Shown here: piece by piece, positions 16,755 to 27,652 of the stretch
How positions within the stretch are numbered: position 1 is the first letter of the stretch
How the letters are laid out: each line of letters opens with the position of its first letter
NCBI GenBank assembly: GCA_964521715.1
Contig: CAZFSS010000008.1
Span: forward strand, 73,941 to 137,940
DNA length: 64,000 nucleotides
From: DAOVRD01 sp964521715
Lineage (GTDB): Bacteria > Planctomycetota > Brocadiia > SM23-32
Reading direction: 5' to 3'
Made by a program: the position numbers and the translations under genes
Notes under the pieces: generated by a model
Told to the model about the DNA's origin: nothing
The model's database searches: none
The model's input: only the letters and a program-made list of their open reading frames with translations

Positions 16755-19634
16755 TCACATGCCCTGGAGCCCCTCGATGGCCGCAACCACCTCCGCCTTC
16801 AGGCGGTCGGGATCATAGCCCTCCGGCGGTTCGTGCTGGTTCAGCCTCACTTCCGCCGTCGCCTCTGCCAGCACTGCGGTGGCAAGCGCCAGGTCCTCAG
16901 CGCTTCTGCCCTTCCGCCGCTCGGCTTCGATGAGCGTCTCGAGCGTCTGGTACAGGTAGAAGTCCTCCGCGCCCTCGCGGCACCGCTCGAAGTGAATGGT
17001 CGGGTAGATCCGGTCGCGCCCGTAGCAGATCATCGCCGTGTCCGGCTCGCGGCCGTCCAGGTCGAAGAACTGGTAGCCGTGCAGGATGTTCAGGTGCCAC
17101 TGCCACCGGGCGCGCACGCCCTTCGTCCACTCGCTCCACTGGTAGAGGCCGAAGGAGTAGCGCGTGCGCCCCTGGTTGTAGATCTGGATCTCCTTGCCCA
17201 GCCCGCGCGCCTCGGCCATCACGCTCTCGTCATGGAGGTTGAGGCTGCTGATGTCGAGCGCCTCGAGGAAACGCTGGTGCCAGTAGGCGAGGTCGTCGGG
17301 ATCGGTCGGACGCCGTTCGAAGCTGACGCTGTAGGAGCCGCTCGTGCGGACCGTCTGCGGGAAGGCGGCGCTCACGCGGGCCATCAGCCGCATGAAGTCG
17401 AGTTCCCGCTCGGCCGTCTCGCGCACGCGCGTCTCGTCGCACATGGCGTAGAAGATGGTCGGCCAGCCCTCTCGCCGCGCATGCTCGTCGACGGCCCGCC
17501 AGGCGCACACGAGGGCCTCTTCGTACGGGAGGCCGCTCTGCTGCTCGACCGCCTCGCCGCTCCGCCCCTTCTCGTATCCGTCGTGCAGCCCCTGGAAACG
17601 CGCGCCCCCGTAGCCGTTCAGCGGCCGGTCGAACCCGTGCTCGCGCAGCAGGCGGAAGTAGCCGTCCATCTCGCCGAAGTCGATGGTCGGCTCGCCGTCA
17701 TGCCAGCCGGTCAGGCGCCAGCTCGGCCCGCCGGACACGGCGTTCATCCCGTGCTCGCGCAGCAGGACGAGCGTCTCTTCGAGCACCCGCGAGCGCCGGT
17801 CCTCCGGGATCAGCGGCGGCGGCATCAGGCCGAAGAAACCCATCAGGAACGGCGTGTCCCTGTCCAGGACGACGGGGGCCACGCGCAGCTCCAGCGGCGC
17901 CCGCAGGACCAGTTTGCCGGCGGCGTCAACGATGCGGACCGCCCCGCCGTACAGGCCGGGCGCCGAGTCCGCAGCCACGTGAACCGTCACGACGATCTCG
18001 CGCGTGACGTCCGCGTCGAGCCTGAGCGCCTGCTCGGCGCGCAACGTGTGGGGCATGATGTGGTAGGCGATGCTGTTGAAGCCCCGGCTCGTGTTGTAGC
18101 GCACGACCTGGACGACCGCGTCCAGCCCGCCGGGACCGGCGAACGGATCGAGCTCGAGCCTGCATTCGCCCAGGTCGCCCAGCGGGCGCACCGCAAGGCA
18201 GAACGGCTCGTATTCGTCCCGCACCGCTAGCCGAGAAACGCTCAGCTCCTCCGGCGGCGGCGACTGCGCCGGGGGCACGCTGGTGGGCGTGACGATGTCC
18301 TCCATCCCCACGGGCCACGCGATCACGCCCAGCTCGCGCCATTCGGGCCGCACGTCGAAGGGGGCTGGCGGCCCGTCCAGGCAGACGGCGCTGCGCCGGA
18401 ACTCCGCGGCCAACTCGGCCCGCTGCTCGTCCACCCACCTGCTCGCTGCGGCATCTTCGTCGCGCCACAGGGCGACGGCCGCGACCTTGCTGCCCCAAAC
18501 GCGGTCGGCCTCGAAGCGGAGCAGCAGGCCGTCCTGCGCCACCCGTGCGCGGAACTCGGCGGGCCGCGCAAGCTCGGGCGCCATGTACGTATCCCACACG
18601 TCCGCGCCGACCGGCTCGACGTCTTCGAACCGATAGAGCGCGTGCGCCGGGCCGTCCGGGCGCGACTCCTGCCACGCGGCCTCGCCGTTCGCAAGTATGC
18701 GGCGCTCGCCATGCTGCGCCTGTTCGCCGCCCCAATAGCCGGAATTCTCGTAGAAGACCACCGCGCGGTAGAGGCCCGGCGGCAGGTCAATGCGGAACTG
18801 GTACCCGCCCGCCTCGCAGAAGTCGCGCAGAAGCATGGGTCCGAAGGTCGTGTCGCGCGCGGCGCCGTCCCAGGGGCAGCCGGCGGGCGGCCACCAGCCG
18901 AAGCCGCGCTCCTCCGAGTAGGACGTCTCGTGGGAGACCGGCGTCCAGCCGAGCATTGCAGACTGGCCGGGGGGCCCGAAGTCGAACGCCTGCACGTTGG
19001 CGGGCCGGCTCGCCTTGACCAGGCGGATGTTGTCCACGATGACCCGGCCCGTCTGTCCCTCGCGCCCGAACGAGAGGTCGAGCCGCACGATGCTGTCGGG
19101 GTCGACGTTCCGCTTGATGTCGTTGTTCCGGCTGCCGGCTTCGCCGCGGTAGAGGCCCTTCATCGGCACGACCCATTGCCCGGCGCCGGGGGCGAACGTG
19201 GCCGCGCCGTTGTGGCGGTTCCAGTAGGTGCCGCCTTTCTCCTGCCAGGCGCGGTCGCCGACCAGGACCCACGCTTCGAGTGGCTGGTCGGACGGGTTGA
19301 AGACGTCGAGGATGAGCGCGTCGTAGCCGCTCCAGTCGACGGGCATGTTGCGCCACTGGAGTGTGCAGCCGCGCCAGCGCAGCTTCGGGTCGAAAGTCAG
19401 TTCCAGGGCGTGCTCGCCATGGGCCACGCCTTCCGCAACAATCTCCGAATGAGCGGCTGCTACGTCCCATAGCTGGACGTCCGCCGGAGACTCGAAATCG
19501 GACAGGACCGTCACTTCCTGCGCCGCTGCGGCGGCGCACAGAGCCAGCGCCAGCGCAACCGTGCAGGCCGCGTGCCTCACGCGCCGCGGAGGCCAGCTTG
19601 CCGCGCCAGACCCACGAATCCTCTCATCAGACAC
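16755..19634 (-). CDS. Large secreted glycoside hydrolase-like protein (GH123/DUF4091-like C-terminus)
   Basis: A 959-residue exported protein. I chose the GTG at 19634 because GAGAGGGG lies just upstream and an RRVRH n-region with a hydrophobic core (signal, about 18-39) follows; the next in-frame ATG is beyond the signal. After the signal come a jelly-roll-like region (about 45-210; VDNIRLVKASRP ends it), a second beta-rich module, and a C-terminal TIM-barrel-like part. The C-terminus has RYSFGLYQWSEWTKGVRARW, DRIYPTIHFERCREGAEDFY and other strings typical of DUF4091/GH123-like glycosidases. A carboxylate-rich YAMCDETRVRE could hold catalytic residues. The substrate is unknown. It is convergent with the five-gene secreted operon and may act on the same glycan, which is inference. 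Confidence 0.75.
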   Translation of the reverse strand: MSDERIRGSGAASWPPRRVRHAACTVALALALCAAAAAQEVTVLSDFESPADVQLWDVAAAHSEIVAEGVAHGEHALELTFDPKLRWRGCTLQWRNMPVDWSGYDALILDVFNPSDQPLEAWVLVGDRAWQEKGGTYWNRHNGAATFAPGAGQWVVPMKGLYRGEAGSRNNDIKRNVDPDSIVRLDLSFGREGQTGRVIVDNIRLVKASRPANVQAFDFGPPGQSAMLGWTPVSHETSYSEERGFGWWPPAGCPWDGAARDTTFGPMLLRDFCEAGGYQFRIDLPPGLYRAVVFYENSGYWGGEQAQHGERRILANGEAAWQESRPDGPAHALYRFEDVEPVGADVWDTYMAPELARPAEFRARVAQDGLLLRFEADRVWGSKVAAVALWRDEDAAASRWVDEQRAELAAEFRRSAVCLDGPPAPFDVRPEWRELGVIAWPVGMEDIVTPTSVPPAQSPPPEELSVSRLAVRDEYEPFCLAVRPLGDLGECRLELDPFAGPGGLDAVVQVVRYNTSRGFNSIAYHIMPHTLRAEQALRLDADVTREIVVTVHVAADSAPGLYGGAVRIVDAAGKLVLRAPLELRVAPVVLDRDTPFLMGFFGLMPPPLIPEDRRSRVLEETLVLLREHGMNAVSGGPSWRLTGWHDGEPTIDFGEMDGYFRLLREHGFDRPLNGYGGARFQGLHDGYEKGRSGEAVEQQSGLPYEEALVCAWRAVDEHARREGWPTIFYAMCDETRVRETAERELDFMRLMARVSAAFPQTVRTSGSYSVSFERRPTDPDDLAYWHQRFLEALDISSLNLHDESVMAEARGLGKEIQIYNQGRTRYSFGLYQWSEWTKGVRARWQWHLNILHGYQFFDLDGREPDTAMICYGRDRIYPTIHFERCREGAEDFYLYQTLETLIEAERRKGRSAEDLALATAVLAEATAEVRLNQHEPPEGYDPDRLKAEVVAAIEGLQGM

Positions 19635-19770
19635 GATCCCCTCTCTTTCTCGATGTGGAAGGCCGCCGTCTGTGCGCGCCGGTTTACCGCGGCCGCCGCC
19701 GGCTGTCAAGCGGCGGCCCTTCCCGTCGGGCGACGGGCCAGCATGGAAGGTTGCGGACCCGCGGGCCGGT

Positions 19771-19880
19771 CAGGTTTCGTCGCCCTCGACTTGCTGCGGC
19801 AGGTTCTCATTGACCTCGTGCAGCTTGGTCCGTTCTTCCTGGGTGGCGCGGTCGTCATCGGTCCGGGTCGCTAGCTCACG
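19771..19880 (-). pseudogene. Orphan coding-like tail without a start codon (possible gene remnant)
   Basis: In one minus-strand frame, 36 sense codons run from the end of the HEPN gene to a TGA at 19773-19771. They encode a charged, helix-prone sequence ending KLHEVNENLPQQVEGDET. No ATG, GTG or TTG lies in this frame before it is closed by TGA inside the HEPN gene. It could be the displaced 3' end of a gene interrupted by the HEPN insertion. It is short, so chance is possible. Confidence 0.25.
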
Positions 19881-21172
19881 TCATCAAAGAACGTGTCGAT
19901 CAGCTTGTCGTCGCTGAATATCCGGAAGAGCTCACCATCACACAGAATCTTGATGATCGACCTCCTCGCCAGCTCGCCAGCCTCCGCTTGACTCAGCCAG
20001 TGCACCTTCTCCAACGGCAGTTTGCCGTGCACCACCTTTGAACGATCCCTGTAGACTTCGTTTGCGAACTCCTTCAGCCCGGCGGCCTCTGCTGGATCGC
20101 CGCCCGCCAGGAGCCAACACACTCGGCTGCTCAGACGCGCGCCTTTCTGCTCCCAGAAGCCCGTGTTGAATAGGACCTCCAGCACAATACACATCGAAAC
20201 GAAGAGCTGCAGCGGGGGCAGGTCGAGAGAACTGGTGAATATCCTGGCGGCCCGCCCGATCCGGGCGTTGGCGGCCATGTACTCGTTCCGAAGCTCCCTG
20301 AACCTGCGGGCGAATATTCGACGGTAACGCTCCTGATCATGCTGACCCACGCCGCCCGCGCCGCCTGGCGCTTCCGGCTGCGTTTGCGCCAAGGCCATCA
20401 AGACGTCACGCGCATCCGTCAGCGTCACAGGCACGCCCCATCGCTCCTCAAGGACGTGACACAGAGTGTCTACATCACCTTCTTGTACAAGGTTCCCCAC
20501 ATCCTTGTCGAGCTTCGAGAAAAGCTCTTCGCTGCCAACGTATTTCTTCCACGAGAAGATACTGTAGGCCTTAGCTAGGCGCTTCCAAATCACCTTTAGT
20601 CGGTCGATGTGTTCTTCGGCGAGGTCCGAGCGTGCCAACCGGTCGCAATCCTCAGAAGGAAGCTGCCAGAGGCCGTTGCGCAGCGCAAGTCTGTCGAACT
20701 CGGGACCTTTTGCCGCCAGTGGAGCGACCAGGCTCATCGGGGCGAATACCGGTGCTTCGCTCACAATGTGAAGGGCTTCAAGAAACGACTTCGCGATGTC
20801 GTCCTCGAGCTCGCGCCGGAATTCAACTCCCACTTCCTCAACGGGCCGTTCCTGTGTAAGTGCTCCCACGTTGACTGACATTACCCAGTGTAGTTCGTCT
20901 TCGGCGTACACCAGCGGTGACTCATTCCACATCGGGCAGTTGCCATATCTCTCATCACAAGACTCGGGGTCAGATTCGTAGAGGGTCTGCCATACTTGGC
21001 AGTTTCCGTCCCATCCTTTGAGGGCGTTCAGCATCGAAGATACGTCATCCCTGCTCAAACGGTGTAATGTGACGCAAGGCGGGAAATCATACTTCCTCAG
21101 TCGCCAGTCTGGTTCGAACCAAAAAAGAGGCCATATCGCACAGGTCTGTTGCTCTGCAGCTCTTTCTTCCAT
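19871..21172 (-). CDS. Apea-like HEPN domain protein, possible abortive-infection RNase
   Basis: A 433-residue protein. The C-terminal 130 residues look like an Apea-type HEPN domain: SMCIVLEVLF, LSSRVCWLLAG, then YRDRSKVVHG containing the R-x4-H signature (R377, H382) expected of HEPN ribonucleases. The N-terminal 280 residues are not recognised; they include WPLFWFEPDW near the start and a mainly helical middle. Apea/HEPN proteins are known from anti-phage abortive infection, and a defence role is inferred. The ATG lies 2 nt after the stop of the ECF sigma gene, so translation is probably coupled. The base composition is visibly less GC-rich than its neighbours, suggesting transfer. Confidence 0.72.
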   Translation of the reverse strand: MEERAAEQQTCAIWPLFWFEPDWRLRKYDFPPCVTLHRLSRDDVSSMLNALKGWDGNCQVWQTLYESDPESCDERYGNCPMWNESPLVYAEDELHWVMSVNVGALTQERPVEEVGVEFRRELEDDIAKSFLEALHIVSEAPVFAPMSLVAPLAAKGPEFDRLALRNGLWQLPSEDCDRLARSDLAEEHIDRLKVIWKRLAKAYSIFSWKKYVGSEELFSKLDKDVGNLVQEGDVDTLCHVLEERWGVPVTLTDARDVLMALAQTQPEAPGGAGGVGQHDQERYRRIFARRFRELRNEYMAANARIGRAARIFTSSLDLPPLQLFVSMCIVLEVLFNTGFWEQKGARLSSRVCWLLAGGDPAEAAGLKEFANEVYRDRSKVVHGKLPLEKVHWLSQAEAGELARRSIIKILCDGELFRIFSDDKLIDTFFDDVS

Positions 21173-21174
21173 CG

Positions 21175-21684
21175 CTAGCCTCGGTCCCTTCTGAGCTCGC
21201 GCCTGCCATGCAAGCTCTCAACGGAACAAGGCGACGGTTCCGCTTCCGCGCTCACTTCCTCCTGAGTCCGGCCCTCCAGGTAGTACATCACCAGCGGCGC
21301 TTTGAGTCCCTCCGGCAGTTCCTCGATCGCGGCGTCCACATGCGACCGGATCTCGGGCCAGGAAGGATCGGCGCGCGGCGGTTGGCGCCCTCGCGCGGCC
21401 TCCTCGCGCGCCTGCCGGACGCTGCGCCTTCTCAACATGTCAACGGCCCGGCTGACGGCCACCGTGTGAAGCCAGCCGGCTATGGGGGCCGTCAGCCGGT
21501 CCGCGCTGCGCACGAGCGCAAAGAAGCACTCCTGGGCCGCGTCCTCAGCGTCCGTCCGGTTGCCCAGTATCCGCTTGGAGACGGCAAAGACCATGTTCTC
21601 GTGCGGCTTTATGAGCGCCCGGAACGCTTCGGGGTCGCGCTCTCTCGCGTATCGCGCGAGCAGGATAGCTTCTGACTGAGCCAA
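21175..21684 (-). CDS. ECF-type RNA polymerase sigma factor with degenerate region 4
   Basis: A 169-residue ECF sigma-70 protein. Region 2 is clear: DPEAFRALIKPHENMVFAVS, GNRTDAEDAAQECFFALV and AGWLHTVAVSRAVDMLRRR. Region 4 starts normally (IEELPEGLKAPLVMYYLEGR, TQEEVSAEAE), but the helix-turn-helix after it is shortened and odd (PSPCSVESLHGRRELRRDRG) and the protein stops at once. So -35 recognition may be impaired. The only start that keeps region 2 is TTG at 21684, with AGGGGA about 10 nt upstream; an imperfect palindrome TTCCC-N5-GGGAA (21693-21707) lies in that leader. It is tightly coupled to the HEPN gene. No anti-sigma gene is evident nearby. Confidence 0.8.
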   Translation of the reverse strand: MAQSEAILLARYARERDPEAFRALIKPHENMVFAVSKRILGNRTDAEDAAQECFFALVRSADRLTAPIAGWLHTVAVSRAVDMLRRRSVRQAREEAARGRQPPRADPSWPEIRSHVDAAIEELPEGLKAPLVMYYLEGRTQEEVSAEAEPSPCSVESLHGRRELRRDRG

Positions 21685-21844
21685 TACAGCGGTTCCCCTA
21701 AAGGGAAAGGATCCTCCCTCCTACCTAATCCGCAGAACCCGGCCGCGTTATGAGGCCGGGCCGGCAATTTCCTGCACCATTAGACGCAACGTCCGTGCGG
21801 CAGGTTCTCCGCCGCAAGGCTTCTTGCCGTCTGTGCCCGCCACG

Positions 21845-22339
21845 TCATTCAAGCAGGCCCATCAGGACAAGCTGGGCTTCCTGGCGGACGTTCAGCTCCT
21901 TGCGGAGGGCGTCCCTGGCTTCTGCAAGCTGCTTTGCGGTCTTCTCACGGGCGGCTCGCAGCGCGTCCAGCTTGCCCTTGATCTGCTCGGGCGCGGCCTG
22001 CGCATCCTGCAACAAGGTCTGAAGGTCCGCCGTCGCCTGCTCAAGGTCGGTCAACTTCTCCTCCGCGCCGGGGGCAGCGCGCCGCTGCGTGCCAAACCCC
22101 ATGCCGCCTCTCATCTGGCGCCAGAGTGTGTAGACGTCCGAGACCTTCGGCTCCAGCTTCGTCCAGTCCTCACCGCTGACGGCGAGGGCCTCCTGCACCC
22201 GGGTCATGTAACGCTGACGCATCTGCTCGGGGTCGTACCCGGCACGCTCGCCCTGCTGGGCGAGTGCACTGCCGATCCAAAGGCCGCCTGCAACGACTGC
22301 CATCAGAACCAACACGCCTACCTTGATCCGTCGGGACAT
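21845..22339 (-). CDS. Small exported helical protein, Spy/CpxP-like in character
   Basis: A 164-residue protein with a signal peptide (about 1-30, IKVGVLVLMAVVAGGLWIGS then ALAQ). The mature part is almost all helical, charged and rich in Gln, Glu and Leu: LTDLEQATADLQTLLQD and LDALRAAREKTAKQLAEARD. It resembles periplasmic Spy/CpxP-like or LTXXQ helical proteins in size and composition, but no diagnostic motif is seen. AGGAGG about 10 nt before the ATG at 22339 supports the start; a GTG three codons upstream is less likely. It is 160 nt upstream of the ECF sigma gene on the same strand, a common pairing of sigma factors with small envelope stress proteins. Confidence 0.7.
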   Translation of the reverse strand: MSRRIKVGVLVLMAVVAGGLWIGSALAQQGERAGYDPEQMRQRYMTRVQEALAVSGEDWTKLEPKVSDVYTLWRQMRGGMGFGTQRRAAPGAEEKLTDLEQATADLQTLLQDAQAAPEQIKGKLDALRAAREKTAKQLAEARDALRKELNVRQEAQLVLMGLLE

Positions 22340-22984
22340 GAGCCCCACCCTCCTCTAACGACGTCAGGTCCAACCAGTCTCCTTCAACGTCATGATCCGT
22401 CCACGGGCGCGTCGGACTCATTCGCGCCCCTGCGGCCGTGGCGATGCCATCGGCCATGCTGCGTCCGCTTCCCCGTCGCTTCGCCGCAGCTGCATCGGCG
22501 GCCCGCGATCGGGACCTGCCCGGTTCGCCCCTTTGCATGTCAGGACGGCTTCCACCGCCGCTCCCGTAGCTCGAGCAGCCAAAGGACTGCAATCACGTCA
22601 TCATAGAACCGGCGCCCCCGTCTGCGCAAGGCCATTGCCGCCCAGCCGATCGCGCACGGCCCCTCAAGTACGCCCCGCGCCGCCCCGCGCGCCAAACGCT
22701 GAGCTATCTGCGTTGTTGCTTTAGTTCCCGCGACCCCGTGTTTTGTTCCATCGCGAGGACGTGCTTCCGCCCTTTTGGCCTCGCCGAGGCATCCCTGTCC
22801 CGATCAGCGCTCGGTGCCCTCCGCGCTTCTCTCCCGGTCAGTCGCGGCGTTGCAGCACGCCAGAGGCGCTGCCCGTCCATCCCATGTTCCATTGCGGGCC
22901 GGGCGGTCGCACGCCCTGGAGAAGCCCGCAAGGTCAAGGCTCCCATTGATACGCACTGACTTCCTCTGGTAAGGTCTTTCCACC
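22340..22984. other. Intergenic stretch without a recognised gene
   Basis: About 645 nt between divergent genes. Open frames here are short, overlap each other and show no family motifs. The right end holds the promoter of the aldo-keto reductase (22946-22975). I saw no tRNA or riboswitch pattern. Confidence 0.6.
22946..22975 (+). promoter_or_regulatory. Promoter candidate placing the start of transcription at the aldo-keto reductase ATG
   Basis: TTGATA (22946-22951), an 18-nt spacer and TAAGGT (22970-22975). Transcription would begin about 7-10 nt further, at or just before the ATG at 22985. No Shine-Dalgarno sequence is visible (CTTTCCACC precedes the ATG), so the mRNA may be leaderless. 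Confidence 0.4.
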
Positions 22985-24235
22985 ATGTTCGGGAGAAGGC
23001 GCTTCCTGAAGCTGTCGGCGGCAGTCGGCCTGAGCGGGCTGTCTTCGGAGGTCCTGGGGATGATAACGTCGGATTACCAGGAGCCGCCGGTCACGGCGGA
23101 GCTGCGGCGCAAGGCTCTCGAGGGCCGGCTCCCGCGGCGCCCCCTCGGCAAGACCGGCGTGGAACTCACCATACTGGGCTTCGGAGGCTTCCACCTGCTG
23201 GAGGTCTCGGAACGCCAAGCCGAGGGGCTCCTCAACCTCTACCTGGACGCCGGCGGCAACTTCATCGAGACCGCCATCGCGTACGGCGACGGGGACTCGG
23301 AGCGCAAGATAGGCCGCGTGATGAGGGGGCGACGCGACGAGTGTTTCCTCAGCACGAAGTCCTACAGCAGGGACCGCAACGGAGCCGCTCAGAGCATCGA
23401 CCAGAGCCTGCGGAACCTGAACACCGATCACGTGGACAACCTGTTCATCCACTGCGTCAGCACGGACGAGGAGTTGGACAGGATCATGTCGGACGACGGC
23501 GCGCTGCGGGCGGCCGAAGAGGCCCGGGACGCCGGCAAGGTACGCTTCATCTCCATGACGAGCCACTTCCCTCCCGTGCTGCTGAGGGCCATCAAGGCCT
23601 ACCCATTCGAGGCTGTCATGGAGTACATCAATTATTACGATTACTTCAACTTCCCGATGATCTACGACGAGATCATCCCGGCGTGCGTCGAACGCGGCGT
23701 CGGCGTGATCTGCATGAAGCCCCTGGCCGACGGGCTGCTCTACCGCCCCGAGTCGGCAGCAAGGGCGTTCCGGTGGGTCTGGAGCATGGACGACGTGACG
23801 TCCGTAGCGACCGGCAACAACACCACGTATCAGTTGCTCTCGAACCTGGCGCTGGCCAAGAGCCACCGGCCGATAACGGAGCAGGAGAAGGAGAAGCTCT
23901 ACCTCGAGGCGCCCGAACTGGCCAACTACGTCTGCCGACGTTGCGGCAAGTGCATGCCGAATCAGGCGGGGCTGGACATACCCGGGATCTTCCGCCTGGA
24001 GGGATACTTCGACCGGCAGATGATGCCCGGCCCCGTGATGACGCTGCCGGACATGGACCTGCGCGAGGGCCTGAACGGCTGGTTCAGCAACCGCGACTAC
24101 GCGCGCGCCGCATACGCCGCCATGCCGGACAAAGTGACGGACCAGACCGACTGCTCCGACGTGGAGCCGCTCTGCCCGTACGGCCTGCCCATAGCGGCCA
24201 AGCTCAAGTGGGCCGCGCAGAAGCTTTCCGCCTAA
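22985..24235 (+). CDS. Tat-exported aldo/keto reductase with C-terminal iron-sulfur-type cysteines
   Basis: A 416-residue oxidoreductase. RRRFLK at residues 4-9 followed by a mild hydrophobic stretch is a Tat signal. The AKR barrel follows (LGKTGVELTILGFGG at about 54-68), with Y100, K125 and H156 in the usual tetrad positions; the usual Asp is replaced by Glu (E95 in ETAIAYG). The C-terminal region has CRRCGKC near 318 and a later CPYGLPI, together enough cysteines for a 4Fe-4S cluster, as in other AKRs with a ferredoxin-like tail. Such Tat-type AKRs are common in Planctomycetota-like genomes; the substrate is unknown. The stop overlaps the convergent isomerase gene by 4 nt. Confidence 0.88.
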   Translation: MFGRRRFLKLSAAVGLSGLSSEVLGMITSDYQEPPVTAELRRKALEGRLPRRPLGKTGVELTILGFGGFHLLEVSERQAEGLLNLYLDAGGNFIETAIAYGDGDSERKIGRVMRGRRDECFLSTKSYSRDRNGAAQSIDQSLRNLNTDHVDNLFIHCVSTDEELDRIMSDDGALRAAEEARDAGKVRFISMTSHFPPVLLRAIKAYPFEAVMEYINYYDYFNFPMIYDEIIPACVERGVGVICMKPLADGLLYRPESAARAFRWVWSMDDVTSVATGNNTTYQLLSNLALAKSHRPITEQEKEKLYLEAPELANYVCRRCGKCMPNQAGLDIPGIFRLEGYFDRQMMPGPVMTLPDMDLREGLNGWFSNRDYARAAYAAMPDKVTDQTDCSDVEPLCPYGLPIAAKLKWAAQKLSA

Positions 24236-25179
24236 CCGGACCGACCGCCGCGCCCGGGCCGTGACGCCTGCTTAATGAGCCGCAACATGTACTCGGCGGC
24301 CATCCGGCTCTGCTCATCCACCTTCTCAATGCCGGCGGGATCGTGCCTGTCGTCGAGGCACGGATGGCAGAACTCGTAGCAGATGTAGCCGCCGTAGCCG
24401 ATCTCCTTCAGGGCCTTGACGAACGCGGGGTAGGCCACGTCCTCGTTGAGCTGCGCCCGCCCGCGCTCGTCTCTGTGAAACTCGCCGCCGAAGTGCGAAT
24501 GGACCTGTAGATCGCCCGTGTCCCGGACGGCCTGCGCCACGTATTCGGCGTCGCCGGCGCGAGGCCTCAGCAGGGGACAGTCCAGGCAAGCCTTCAGCGC
24601 CGGTGAGTCCACCTCCCGGATGAAGGCCAGCATGTCCGTATGCCGCTCGATGATGGGCGCGTGGTTCTGAAGGGCCAGCACGACGCCGGCATCCTCCGCA
24701 AAGCGGGCCGCCTCGCTCAGCGTCTCGCGCACGAAACGCCACCTCTCCAGGCTCGTCGCGTCCGGATGGTGCGTCTGGACGTATCGGCGGGCCATGTCGT
24801 AAGTGCCGATGCCGTCCCGCACCGTGACGCCGGGCCAGGCGGCGAACACCCGGAGGATCTTCGCGCCCAGGGCCCGCGTCAGCTCGATCTGTCCCTTGAC
24901 GAAGTACAGCTCCGTCTCGTGCCGCTCCAGCACGGGCGAGCTAAAGTCGTTGTACGAGGCGCACGCGGCCAGGTCCACGCCTTGCCGGTCGAGTTCCTTC
25001 CTGATCCGCTCGCAGCCTCTCTCGTCCAGGTCGACGGGGCTGGCGTGAGGACGCTTCAGGCCCAGCTCCAGGCCCTGGAAGCCCAGGTCCTTCGTCTTGG
25101 AGATGAGTTCTTCGATGCTAAGAGGCGGTCCGAGGTACCACAGCCCGCTGTAGGTGACGGAGTAGAGTCCCAGTTTCAT
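24232..25179 (-). CDS. Sugar phosphate isomerase/epimerase-like TIM barrel (xylose isomerase-like)
   Basis: A 315-residue protein of the AP endonuclease 2/xylose isomerase-like barrel superfamily. Visible family strings are GLELGLKRP, LGAKILRVFAAWPG, VVLALQNHAP, LKACLDCPLLRP, LQVHSHFGGEF and GYGGYICYEFCHP. The metal-binding Glu, Asp, His, Glu set is plausible at these strand ends, although the first motif shows QNH where ENH is more common. The ATG at 25179 follows AGGAGG closely; upstream in-frame ATGs are not supported. No signal peptide. The substrate (inositol derivative, tagatose-type sugar or other) cannot be told. Convergent with the AKR gene, the two ends overlapping by 4 nt. Confidence 0.87.
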   Translation of the reverse strand: MKLGLYSVTYSGLWYLGPPLSIEELISKTKDLGFQGLELGLKRPHASPVDLDERGCERIRKELDRQGVDLAACASYNDFSSPVLERHETELYFVKGQIELTRALGAKILRVFAAWPGVTVRDGIGTYDMARRYVQTHHPDATSLERWRFVRETLSEAARFAEDAGVVLALQNHAPIIERHTDMLAFIREVDSPALKACLDCPLLRPRAGDAEYVAQAVRDTGDLQVHSHFGGEFHRDERGRAQLNEDVAYPAFVKALKEIGYGGYICYEFCHPCLDDRHDPAGIEKVDEQSRMAAEYMLRLIKQASRPGRGGRSG

Positions 25180-25319
25180 GCCGCAATCCCTCCTTCCAGC
25201 CATGGGGGCTCCGGGAAAGCCGTCGCGCCAGCCCGGCGACCACCGATGGTAACGGCGCAGCCTGCCCGGCACAACTGCACGTGGGCCAGGCCCCGCGGCC
25301 CTCCGGCAGCCACTTACCT

Positions 25320-25348
25320 TTGACACCGCACGGCGGCCCATGTAGGCT
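25320..25348 (+). promoter_or_regulatory. Promoter candidate for the membrane pyrophosphatase gene
   Basis: A perfect TTGACA (25320-25325), a 17-nt spacer and TAGGCT (25343-25348), about 115 nt before the hppA start at 25464. Confidence 0.5.
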
Positions 25349-25463
25349 ATGGCGCTCGTCTCGGGGGAGCTCGATTCCAACGAGTCACGTCGGCAAGTAG
25401 AGCGCCGGACTCCCGCCCCGCGACACCTTTGGACCAAACCGAAGCCCGAAAGGAGAGCCCTAG

Positions 25464-27500
<2,037 letters not shown>

Positions 27501-27520
27501 CACACATAAGGAACCAGAAG

Positions 27521-27569
27521 CGCCTCCGCCCGGCCTCCCCGATGGAAGGCCGGCGGAGGCCGCTCTTTT
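27521..27569 (+). terminator. Intrinsic terminator after hppA
   Basis: GCCTCCGCCCGGCCT pairs with AGGCCGGCGGAGGC around a short loop (one bulged base), followed by CGCTCTTTT. It sits 20 nt after the hppA stop. Confidence 0.85.
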
Positions 27570-27652
27570 GGCGGCCGGCACGGGGCTGGCGGCTCGCTGA
27601 ACCGTACGCTAGAATGGGGCGTGCACGGCCCTCCAACCGGGAAGGCAGGCAC

